Under the pieces are notes generated by a model. It did no database searches. It was not told the origin of the DNA and saw nothing but the letters and a program-made list of their open reading frames with translations. A program made the translations under genes and the position numbers. This document shows positions 1 through 8,887 of a DNA stretch of 64,000 nucleotides, one piece after another. Every line of letters starts with the position of its first letter. Position 1 is the first letter of the stretch. Where the stretch lies: NCBI GenBank assembly GCA_965240325.2, contig OZ251231.1, positions 124,001 to 188,000 on the forward strand. Direction: 5' to 3'. The stretch is from Rebecca billardiae RCC1528. Taxonomy: Eukaryota > Haptophyta.

Positions 1-572
1 CGCGCCGCGTCCGCGGAGCTGAGCCGGACGATCCGCGGCGCCGACTGCTGCTGCTGCTGCGCGGCGGCGGCGGGGGCGGCGGCGGGCCGGCGCGTGGGCT
101 CGGCGCCGCTGAGGGTGACCACGCGGCCGGGCCCCACGTTCCGCCACTTGGGCCGCGCCGCCAGCGCCGCCAGCCGCGCCGCCTCCGCCTTGGCGCGCTT
201 CTCGGCCGCCTCGGCGTTCGCCGCGGCCGCCAGCTGCTCGACGCGCTCGTCGCGCGTGCCCTCGCGGCGCTTGCGCTCGGCGAACTTGCGCAGGGCCTCG
301 GCCTTGTTCGACACGAGCTTCTCCGGATGCGCGAGCCGCGGCATCACCCACGTCGATCCCGCCGAGATGTCGATCTCGTCCTCGCGGCCGTCGAGGCGCC
401 GCACCTTCACCGGCCGCGGCGCCGGCTCGTCGGCGGCGGCGGCGCGGGCGGCGGCGGCGGCGGCGGGCGGCTTGGGCGGCTTCGAGAGGTTGATGCCCTC
501 GTTGTGGATCCCCTTGAGCGAGACCACGCGGCTCGGCGCGGCCACGGCCGGCGCGCCCGCGCCGCTCGTCAT
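1..572 (-). CDS. Hypothetical protein, N-terminal part (runs off left edge)
   Basis: The reading frame opens with an ATG at 572 and stays open for 190 codons to the window edge, so only the N-terminal part is present. The protein starts MTSGAGAPAV, then has a conserved-looking stretch (VVSLKGIHNEGINLSKPPKP), an alanine tract, a segment with WVMPRLAHPEKL, and a charged, probably helical segment (residues about 95-140, rich in K, R, E and A). It ends in a polyalanine/polyglutamine tract at the edge. Codon use is strongly G/C at third positions, as in neighbouring genes. I do not recognise the family. It is divergent from the RidA gene with 117 bp between start codons. Confidence 0.6.
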   Translation of the reverse strand, partial: MTSGAGAPAVAAPSRVVSLKGIHNEGINLSKPPKPPAAAAAARAAAADEPAPRPVKVRRLDGREDEIDISAGSTWVMPRLAHPEKLVSNKAEALRKFAERKRREGTRDERVEQLAAAANAEAAEKRAKAEAARLAALAARPKWRNVGPGRVVTLSGAEPTRRPAAAPAAAAQQQQQSAPRIVRLSSADAA

Positions 573-689
573 GGCCAACGCCCGCGCCGAGTGCACGATG
601 GAGGCGAGCGCTCGCTCGGCTCCTGGAGGCACCCGGACTCTTCTGGAGCCAGCCAGCCAGGCAGGAGAATCCCGAGCCCCCATATCGCC
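573..689. promoter_or_regulatory. Short divergent intergenic region (putative bidirectional promoter)
   Basis: These 117 bp separate the start codons of the minus-strand unknown gene and the plus-strand RidA gene, so both promoters must lie here or inside the genes. No TATA box is evident. A direct repeat (gccagccagccagg) is present near 650. Confidence 0.4.
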
Positions 690-814
690 ATGGCGACGCT
701 GAGTGCTCGCGCGCTCGCGGTGCCGCTCGCGGTGCCGGCCCTCCTGCTCGCCGGGCGCGCGCTGCGCGCGTGGCTGCGCGCTCGCGCGGTCGTGAGCACG
801 ACGCGCGCGCCCGC

Positions 815-847
<33 letters not shown>

Positions 848-1160
848 GGGCGCGCTCGTCTTTGTGTCGGGCCAGATCCCACTCGACCCGCAGACGGGCG
901 CGCTCGTGGACGGCGGCATCGAGGCGCAGGCGAAGCGGTCGCTGGAGAACCTCAAGGCGATCGTCGAGGCGAGCGGCTGCACCATGCGCGACGTCGTCAA
1001 GTGCACCATCCTCCTCGCGGACATGGGCGACTTTGCCAAGGTGAACGACGTGTACGCGAGCTTCTTCGCCGAGCCGTTCCCCGCGCGCGCGGCGTTCGCG
1101 GTGAAGGCGCTGCCGAAGGGCGCGCTCATCGAGATCGAGTGTGTCGCCGCGCTGCCTTGA
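690..1160 (+). CDS. RidA/YjgF/UK114-family enamine/imine deaminase
   Basis: 156 residues, single exon, ATG at 690. Residues 1-35 are a hydrophobic then Arg-rich leader (MATLSARALAVPLAVPALLL... RALRAWLRARA) that looks like an organelle-targeting or anchor sequence. Residues about 37-156 are a complete RidA domain: AAIGPYSQAV, VFVSGQIPLDPQTG, QAKRSLENLKAIVEASG, FPARAAFAV with the conserved arginine, and a C-terminal IEIECVA. RidA proteins hydrolyse reactive enamine/imine intermediates such as 2-aminoacrylate formed by PLP enzymes; a mitochondrial or plastid site would fit protection of branched-chain amino acid metabolism. The length matches the family once the leader is subtracted. An upstream in-frame ATG at 327 runs through the divergent gene and is not used. 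Confidence 0.9.
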
Positions 1161-1331
1161 GGCCGCCTGGTACTGCAGCGGCGAGGACTGTAGTCAGACT
1201 CGAGGGACCCTCTGAGGCGACAGCCGTCCGGCTGAGTCACAGGGCGCGATACCGCGCGATTTATTGACCGCTGACCCGAATCATTCGGCGTGGCAGGCGC
1301 TCGAAAAAAGAAAAGCCGCACTCTCGCCAGC

Positions 1332-3413
1332 ATGCCCGCCGCGCGGCGGCCGCGCGGCCGCTCGCCCCGGCTCGTGTCGACGGCGTGCTGCGCTCTCGCG
1401 GCGGCGGTGGTGGTGGTGACCACGGTGTTCCGCGCCACAGTCGTACTGCAGGCCCACGACGGCGCGGACGCGCTCCCCGCGCGGCGGCGCGCGGCGGCGG
1501 GCGGCGGCGCGCACGGCGGCGCGCCCGCCGCGGCCGCGGCCGTGGCGGCCGCCGCCGCCGCGCCGCCGCGCGTCGCCGCGCGGGCGGGTGGCGGCGGCGG
1601 CGTTGACGGCGGCGCGGCGTCGGCGTCGACGACGCCCGCCCCCGCGCCGCCGCCCTTCGACGCCGCCGCCTCCGTGCGCGCGGTCGAGTCCCTGCTCTCG
1701 CGCGTGCGTGCGCGCGTGCACGTGCTTGACCTCACGCCTGCGCTCGGCAACGTGACGGCGCTGGTGGACGGGCTGGCGGGCGGCGAGCGCGGGATCAAGT
1801 GCTCGTACCGCGTCGAGTCGTGCGCGCAGCGCCAGTGGATGACCGAGCTCGTCTTCGCCCAGCAGCTCGCCGCCTCGCCGCACGCGACGGCCGACGCGGC
1901 CAGATCCGATCTCGTGCTGGTGCCGCTGCCGAGCACGCTCATCTTCATGTACGCGCGCGACCTGTCGGTGCACCGCTGCCCGAGGTGCGAGGCGCTGGAG
2001 GAGGCGCTGCTCGCGCAGCTGCGCGCGCACCCGCGCTGGGCGCGCTGCGCGGGCAACGACTTTGTCTTCCTCTCCCTCCGCTGCCCGACCACCTCGGGCT
2101 CAGACATGGCGCAGCGCGGCTGGCAGCGGCTCTTCAACCTGCACCACGAGCCTGTGCGCGGCGTGCACCTGTGCCTCGAGCCGCCGCCCGACTCGACGCC
2201 CGGCGCGCTCTCGCGCGCGCGGCGCGTGCTCGGCTTCCACACCGTGCCCATCCCGTGGTACCAGTGGGAGCCCAACTTTGTCGACGACGACTACGAGGCA
2301 AGGCTCGGGGGCGAGGCGGACGCGCGCGCGCTGCTGCGAGCCGCCGAGCGCGCGGGCGCGGCGGGCGCGGGCGCGGCGGGCGCGGGCGCGGCGGTGGTCG
2401 GCGGCGGTGGCGCGCGGGCGAAGCGCTTCTTCCTCTACTTCAAGGGCGCGCTCCTCTCCGCCGTCCGCGCGTACGTCGCGAGCGCGATGCACGGCTGCGC
2501 CGACTGCGCGCTGCGCGCGCACATGGGCGACCGCTTCACAGTGCGCGGCACGTCCGAGCACAAGGTGGAGATGGCGGCGTCGCTGTTCTGCTACGTGCCG
2601 CGCGGCGACGTGGCGGCGGGGAAGCGGCCGTACGACGCGCTCGGCGCGGCGTGCGTCCCCGTCGTCGCCGCCGACGAGCTCGCCTGGGCGTTCGAGCGCT
2701 TCCTCCCCCCGCAGCTGTACGGAGTGCGCGTGCGCGAGCGCGCCGTCACGCGCTCCAACCGCTCGGGGTACGCGCTGCTGCGCGCGCTGCGCGGGATGCC
2801 GGAGGCGCGGGTGCACGCGATGCGCGCGGCGCTGCGCGCGCACTGGCGCGCCTTCCGCTACGGCCCGGCGTACCGCCCGCGCGAGGCGCTCGACCACACG
2901 ATGATCGAGCTGCAGGCGCGCGCGGACGTGCTGCGCGACGTGGGCTGCGGCCGCGCGCGCGTGGACGACGGCGACGCGCGCGCGGCGAACGGCACGTCGG
3001 AGGGGGCGGGCTCGGCCACCAAGCGCCTCCTCCAGACGCTCGACGCGGACGACTACCGCGCCCTCGCCATCGCGCAGGCGCTGCGCGCCGAGTTTGACAG
3101 ACGGCACGCGCCCGAGGCGCGCCGCCCGGAGTTCTTCGACCTCGCGCCGTGGTCGACGGCGGCGGAGCTCGCGGCGGCGGAGGCGGCGGACGGGGCGGCC
3201 AAGGCGCGCGCCGCCCACGCGCGCGCCGCCGCGGGCGAGCGACGCGCCGCCGTCGCCGCCGCAGCCAAGGCGATGGGCAAGGCCGGCGGCGCCGGCCCGG
3301 GCCGCGCCGCCGCGCCGCGCGGCGCGCCCGCGGCCAAGGCGGGCCAGGCGGCGGCGGGCCAGGCGCGCGGCGGCGGCGGCAAGGGCCCCGCCGCGCGGTC
3401 GTCGCGCCGATGA
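1332..3413 (+). CDS. Exostosin-like (GT47) type II membrane glycosyltransferase
   Basis: 693 residues from the first ATG at 1332; the frame is open further upstream but only through a GTG. A short basic N-terminus is followed by one hydrophobic span (about residues 17-35, ACCALAAAVVVVTTVF), the type II anchor of Golgi glycosyltransferases. The luminal part has an exostosin-like order: VESCAQRQWMTELVFAQQL, then DLVLVPLPSTLIFMYA, and the C-terminal nucleotide-sugar region with FFLYFKGAL, SLFCYVPRGD and YDALGAACVPVVAADEL. This last block is typical of GT47 (sugar exposed to P-[YF]-D-A-[LI]-x-x-G-C-[IV]-P-V-V). The C-terminus is a low-complexity Ala/Gly/Lys tail. The exact sugar and acceptor cannot be read from sequence. 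Confidence 0.8.
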   Translation: MPAARRPRGRSPRLVSTACCALAAAVVVVTTVFRATVVLQAHDGADALPARRRAAAGGGAHGGAPAAAAAVAAAAAAPPRVAARAGGGGGVDGGAASASTTPAPAPPPFDAAASVRAVESLLSRVRARVHVLDLTPALGNVTALVDGLAGGERGIKCSYRVESCAQRQWMTELVFAQQLAASPHATADAARSDLVLVPLPSTLIFMYARDLSVHRCPRCEALEEALLAQLRAHPRWARCAGNDFVFLSLRCPTTSGSDMAQRGWQRLFNLHHEPVRGVHLCLEPPPDSTPGALSRARRVLGFHTVPIPWYQWEPNFVDDDYEARLGGEADARALLRAAERAGAAGAGAAGAGAAVVGGGGARAKRFFLYFKGALLSAVRAYVASAMHGCADCALRAHMGDRFTVRGTSEHKVEMAASLFCYVPRGDVAAGKRPYDALGAACVPVVAADELAWAFERFLPPQLYGVRVRERAVTRSNRSGYALLRALRGMPEARVHAMRAALRAHWRAFRYGPAYRPREALDHTMIELQARADVLRDVGCGRARVDDGDARAANGTSEGAGSATKRLLQTLDADDYRALAIAQALRAEFDRRHAPEARRPEFFDLAPWSTAAELAAAEAADGAAKARAAHARAAAGERRAAVAAAAKAMGKAGGAGPGRAAAPRGAPAAKAGQAAAGQARGGGGKGPAARSSRR

Positions 3414-3687
3414 GCGCTCGGCCGGGCGAGGCGCGCGCGCGCTCCCCCCGTTCGTTGTCACGGCCGGCCACGGTCCGGGCCCGCGCCGGACGGACGCGAG
3501 ACGCGCGCATCGCACGGCCCACCTTCAGACTCCTTCGCACTGCGCTGTGCGCATCGTCAGCGAGTGGCAACTCGTCTAGACCCGCGCCCACCCACTGAAT
3601 ATTGGCGCTAATTGGGCAGCAATTAAACCGGCCTAGTGGCCGGCCGAATCGACGCAGCGAATCCACTCCGCGCGCTGCACACCAACC

Positions 3688-3896
3688 ATGGCGGTGGGAG
3701 CACGACCATCTCTGGCGCTCGCCGCGGCCGCGCTCCTGGCGTGGCCGGCGCTGTGCGGCGCGTACGCGGGCGGGCGCCCGCTGCACGCGTCGCGCGTACA
3801 CGCGGCGCGCCCCGCGCGCGCCGCGCTCTCCGCGCTCGCCGCCGCCGACGGCGGCGCGCCGTCGGCGGCGGCCGTGCTGCCGACGGCGGGCGCGGA

Positions 3897-3929
<33 letters not shown>

Positions 3930-5599
3930 GGGCGGCGCGGAGCAGGCGGCGGCGGCGGCGCAGGCGGCGACGAAGGGCGGCGACGCGCCGCCCAAGAAGG
4001 CGGCGGGCGGCAAGAAGAAGAAGCGCGCCTCGGGCGGCGCCGCCGGCCAGCCGCTCGTGATTGGGCTCTCGCACCACACCGCGACCGTCGAGGTGCGCGA
4101 GAAGCTGGCGGTGCCCGAGGCGGAGTGGAACAACGCGTCGGCCGCGCTGCTCGAGGCGTGTCCCTCCGTCCAGGAGGCCGCCGTGCTCTCCACGTGCAAC
4201 CGCTTCGAGCTCCACCTCGTCGCCGCCGAGCGCAACGCGGCGATCCGCGACGTTCTCGCCTTCCTGCACGGCCGCTCGGGCGTGGACATGGACACGCTGT
4301 GGGCGAACCTGTTCATGCTGAGCGGCGAGGACGCGGTGTGGCACCTGCTGCGCGTCTCCGCCGGCCTCGACTCGCTCGTCGTCGGCGAGGGCCAGATCCT
4401 CTCGCAGGTCAAGGCGTGCTTCACGCACGCAACCTCGAAGGAGGGCTCGGCGGGCAAGGTGCTCACCAGGCTGCTCAACGTCGCCGTCGCCGCGGGGAAG
4501 CGCGTGCGCTCGGAGACGGACATCGCGAAGGGCGCGGTGTCGATCTCGTCCGCCGCGGCCGAGCTCTCCGACATGCGCGCGAAGGAGGCGCTCGGCCGGC
4601 CCTTTGACGGTGCGCGCGCGCGCGCGCGCGCGCGCCGCGCCGCCGCCGCCGCCGCCGCGCGCCGCGCGCGCGATCGCCGCCTCACGCGCGCGCGCCCGCC
4701 GCGCGCCCGCTCTCGCGCAGGCACCAAAATCTCGATCATCGGCGCGGGCACGATGTCGCGCCTGCTGCTCACCCACCTCGCCTCCAAGGGCGTCAGCGCC
4801 GCGCGGCTTCTCAACCGCGGGCTCGAGCGCTCGACCGAGCTCGCCGCGCAGTTTCCGGACGTAGACGTGTCCTGTGAGACGATGGACGCGCTCGACGACG
4901 CGCTGGCGAGCAGCGACATCGTGTTCACCGCGTCGGGCGCGCGGCACTGCCTCGTCACGAAGGAGGGGCTGCAGGCCGGCAACCTCGTCACCGACGGGCG
5001 CAAGCTCATGCTCGTCGACATCGCGGTGCCGCGCAACGTGGAGACGGAGTGCAACGACGTGGAGGGCGTGAGCGCGTACAACGTCGACGACCTCAAGGCG
5101 GTCGTCGCGAAGAACCAGGTGCGCGCGCGCGCGCGCGCGTGCGCGTGAGCGCGTGCGTGTGCGCGTGCGCGTGTGCGCGCGCCTTTGCATCGTCTCCCCT
5201 CACCTCCGCGCGCGCGCCCGCTCTCGCCCGCGCCCCTAACCCCCAACCCTCGCTCTCTCTCCGCGCGCGCGCGCGCAGGCGTCGCGCCGGCGCTCTGTGC
5301 TCGAGGCGGAGGCGCTGCTCGGCGGCGAGCTCGCCTCGTTCATGTCGTGGCAGCGCACCCTCGACTTCGTGCCCGTGATCGGCAAGCTGCAGGCCAACGC
5401 GGAGCAGATCCGCGCCTCCGAGCTCGCCAAGGTCAAGTCGAAGCTGGGCAACCTGAGCGACAAGGAGCTGGAGGTCGTCGAGCGCACGACCAAGAGCATC
5501 ATCAACAAGCTGCTGCACTCGCCGATGACGTACCTGCGCAAGGACCAGGGCGAGCAGCTCACCACGCGCGAGATCGTCGAGGGCCTCTTCGACCTCTGA
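3688..5599 (+). CDS. hemA: Glutamyl-tRNA reductase (plastid tetrapyrrole synthesis)
   Basis: Three exons: 3688-4609, 4721-5118 and 5279-5599 (546 residues). Introns of 111 and 160 nt start GTGCGCGC and end CGCGCAG; removing them joins FDG-TKISIIGAG and KNQ-ASRRRSVLEAEA as in the family. The enzyme reduces glutamyl-tRNA(Glu) to glutamate-1-semialdehyde with NADPH, the committed step to haem and chlorophyll. Visible are the N-terminal GLSHHTATVEVREKL, the catalytic cysteine in STCNRFELH (Cys170), GEGQILSQVK, the Rossmann motif IIGAGTMSR, and the C-terminal dimerisation domain with FMSWQRTLDFVPVI. Residues 1-60 form a signal peptide (ALAAAALLAWPALCGA) followed by a His/Arg/Ala-rich transit-like stretch, the bipartite leader of complex plastids. 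Confidence 0.95.
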
Positions 5600-6925
5600 G
5601 CACGCCGAGCGCGCGCGCGCACAGCGCCACGGAGCGTGGGCACACAGCTCAGCATGGGCACACACACCGCATGCGGAGGAACACTCAAAACTCAGCGGGG
5701 CATGGGACGACGGCGCATGGCATGGGGCAAGCATGGGCGGCGGGGCGCGAGCGCATCCGACGGCCGCCCGGACGGCACGGCAGCGCGGCGCTGGCTTGGC
5801 GATGAGTGCGGCGTGCGCGGATCCCTCTCGGTTCCGCCGCCGCTCCTCGAGGCTCGACACAGGGCGGTCCGATGACGCTGGACGGCCGCCGCCCCGCGGC
5901 GCTGGCCGACTCAGCGAGCCGTGGCCACTGCGGGCCAGCATGGGCAACTGCTGCCAGTGACTGTGAAGCCTGCTGTATGATGTATATGTACGACGTAGTA
6001 CGAGTGATGCGTCGCGTACTATAGTATTATTCGACGATCCGACCGTATACCGGACGCGTGATACTCGGCGTCATCACTATCAGACGAGTAGTAGGGCGGC
6101 ACTGTCACGGTACCTTCAATAACCTTGCGGAACCGCGGCTCAGACAGTCTGACTCAGAGCCAGACGGCTGACGGTGCGGCGCGCATTCCGAAATCGTGAA
6201 CCGCTGCTACGTACTAGGCAGCTTAACGGTTGAGCTAGAGTACAGCACTGACCGCGGAGTCCGGACCGATGATCGTCTGATGCTGCTGCTGTGATCAGCT
6301 GCTAAGACATGATGCTGCTCGAGTCAGCTGCTGACTGTAGTTAGTGCCCGCCGGCGCTGATCATCGGACTTCGGAGACTCGCCGGCCGAAGTCGTGAGCA
6401 GTCACGTTAGACGACTGACAGCAGTCCGACGTAGTGACCGGGCGTGATGAGTGGCGGTGATCTATCTGATGTACGTGCGTCATGGCGCCGATCGCTCACC
6501 GGTCGCGGAGTCATCACGGTTACTTATTCGTCGGATCGGGATATGCCACCGCAGCGCGTCTGCGCGCGCCCGCGCGGGCCCCGCCCGGGGCCGCCGCTAC
6601 TCGGCCGGGTACTTACTTACTACTGCTAACCGTTACAGTACCGCCGGGCTTATAGCGCCGCTGTGTCGCTGCGCTGAGCACGCGCTTCTGAATCCATTCG
6701 TTCAGTACGCGGTGTACTATAGTTAATCGGCGGCGGCAGTGCCAGTCCAGTGCGGCCCGCACTCTGCGCGGAGTCGGGGGCAGCGCCGTCCGAGACTCCG
6801 ACTGCCCGGGCTACTCGCCGGACGCCGCTCAGCGAGAGCTACCTGGGAGTCAGATCGAAAGAGATCGGAGAGGCCCGCCCGCCCCCTCTCTGACTCTGTG
6901 GCCCCATCACTCGTCAGTCACGTCG
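5600..6925. other. Intergenic region without recognisable gene
   Basis: The first 350 bp are probably 3' flank of hemA, with recurring catggg words (5636-5740). From about 5950 the base composition drops to mixed AT/GC and all frames are frequently stopped. I see no RNA gene or repeat of note. Confidence 0.5.
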
Positions 6926-8501
6926 TCAGCGCACCAGGCCGAGGTTGACAGCCGCCCACGAGGACTGCGGCCACGGCTCGCGCTCGCGCGCGCGGCCGAG
7001 CAGCACGCGCGTCCACGCGACCCACCCCGCCCAGCGCATGCGCTTGTCCCACGAGGTGCCCCACATGGCGTGCAGCTCGAGCGCCGCCGCGGCCGCGCGC
7101 TCCGCCTCCTCGAACCGCCCGTCGGCCAGCCGGCACTGCGCGAGCACGGTCAGCGGCTCGCCCACAAAGGGGTTGAGCTCCGAGGCGTCGGTGAGCGCGT
7201 CCACCGCGGCCGCGCGCGAGCTCGGGCTGTCGGTGACGGCGGTGTCGTTCACGACGGAGACGTACAGGTCGCGCGCGCGCAGCTCGGCCTCTGGCGTGAG
7301 CGTGCGCGAGCAGCCGTCGAAGACGGGCGGCAGCGGCGCGCCCTCCACCTCCGCGCCCGCGCTCCGCGCCGCGAGCGCCAGCCGGCCCACGTGTGACACC
7401 CACAGCCCGGGCTTGCACGCGCCCGGCCACAGCGCGCCCGGCCTGTGCCCCTGCGTCGTGCGCGAGGCGCCGGGCGCGAAGATGGCGCCGCCGCGCGGGT
7501 AGTCGAAGACCTCGTCGTACCAGCCCGCGTACTGCGGCGCACACAACCCCGCGCACGAAGCGCCGCGCGCGCGTGCGCGTGCGGGGTTACGCGGTTGCGG
7601 GGTTGCGCGCGTCAGCCGAGCGCGCGCGCGCGCGCACAGAGTGCGGCGCGCGGCGACGTGGCTGTGTACAGCGCTTCTCGCGCGCACAGTGCACGCGCAC
7701 ACGCACGCACGGACGCACGGACACACACACACATGGCACACGCACGCACACATGGCACACGCACGCACCTGCTCCGAGATGTCCGCCATCGTGAAGACGA
7801 GGAGGTGGCGCAGCTCGGCGCGCGAGAGGTGCACGTCCTCGCCCGTGCGAATGTGCCGCGTCGTCAGCCCCTCCTCCGGCACGCGCCCGGACTCGGCAAG
7901 CTCGTCCCACACGATGTCGTGCCGCGGCACGATGCACAGCTTGTGTGTCAGGCGCTCCGCGTCCGCGCCGATCGCGTCCGCGACGAGCGGCCGGTCGGAG
8001 GCGGCGTCGAAGATGGCGAGGTTGACGTACGAGTTGGAGTACGCCGAGTGGAACAGCCCGAGCCGGCAGAGGTAGTCCGGCTGCCCCCACAGCCGCAGCA
8101 CGTTGTGCGTGTCCGTCAGGTGCTCCTGTGGGCATGAGCGGCGGCGGCGGCGGCGGCGCGCGGGAGGACGGGCGAACGCGGCCGGTGAGCGCGGCGCGCG
8201 TCCGCGGGATCTAACATGTGCCCACGCGCCCGCCCGCGCGCGGCGCGCCCTTCATCCCTTTCCGCGCGCGCACCTTGAACGTGCCGTGCTTGTGCCAGCA
8301 CTCGCCCGCGCCGCGCTCGTCGAGCATGTGCAGCAGTCCGGGCACGGCCGGGTCGAGGGCGGCGAGGTCGTCGCGGAGGAGGGCGCGGGTGACGCGCCAG
8401 CGCTCGGCCGGGATGCTCGCGACGGGCGGGGCCGACGCCGTCGCGAGCGCGCGCGTGCCGCGCCCGGCGGCGGCGAGGGCGGCGCGGCGTGCGCACAGCA
8501 T
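6926..8501 (-). CDS. DUF6817-like (HD-like) protein, organelle or secretory leader
   Basis: Three exons on the minus strand: 8501-8274, 8125-7769 and 7531-6926 (396 residues). Introns of 148 and 237 nt start GTGCGCG and GTGCGTG and end CACAG and CCGCAG, both in phase 0. After an Arg/Ala leader (MLCARRAALAAAGRGTRALA) comes LLHMLDERGAGECWHKHGTFKEHLTDTHNVLRLWG, split by the first junction, then LCRLGLFHSAYSNSY and IGADAERL. This Leu-xx-His / LFHS.Y / IG..AE order resembles the DUF6817 family known from bacteria and algae, which looks like a degenerate HD hydrolase. The third exon starts YAGWYDEVFDYPRG and ends in an Ala-rich helical repeat that resembles TPR (PLTVLAQCRLADGRFEEAE). Substrate unknown. 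Confidence 0.7.
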
Positions 8502-8639
8502 GGCGAGCGCGCGGCGCGCGCGGATCCTTGGCGGGCGGTTGGTCGAGTTTTATTTTTTTGGTTTTTGTTGGAGTCCGGGCGCGGCGCCGCAGCCGTCCGT
8601 CCGGCAAAGAAAGCGCCACTTGCGTACCCGCGCGACGCC
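8502..8639. promoter_or_regulatory. Divergent intergenic region with T-rich tract
   Basis: 138 bp lie between the start codons of the DUF6817-like gene and the AMP-binding gene. The middle (8546-8570) is a T-rich tract (gttttatttttttgg), a strong local departure from the GC-rich surroundings and a plausible bidirectional core promoter. Confidence 0.4.
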
Positions 8640-8850
8640 ATGCTGTTCGGGCTGCTGCGCGCACTGCTCGCGCGCGCGCTGGGGCTGATCGAGGGTGCGC
8701 TCGCGCCGCTGCGCGCCCGCCTGGCGGCGCCGTCGACCTCCGCCTTCGACGTGCACGCCGCCGCCGCCGCGCTCGACGGCACGCCGTACGCTCCGGCGTT
8801 TGCGCCCGCGCGCGCCGCCGAGCCCTTCCTGAGCGCTTACGCACCGCTGC

Positions 8851-8887
<37 letters not shown>

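Noticed and set aside
1290-1331. 14-codon N-terminal extension of the exostosin gene
   Set aside because: It begins with GTG; the first ATG at 1332 gives a standard type II anchor.
569-2275. Long minus-strand open frame across RidA and the exostosin gene
   Set aside because: Arg/Ser-rich shadow of GC-rich coding DNA; the plus-strand frames carry real domains.
4610-4720. In-frame GC-repeat segment read as part of HemA
   Set aside because: The 111-nt stretch is an intron: it starts GT, ends AG and interrupts the Rossmann domain with Arg/Ala repeats.
8103-8639. Upstream extension of the AMP-binding frame
   Set aside because: It overlaps exons of the divergent gene and has no conserved content; ATG 8640 fits.
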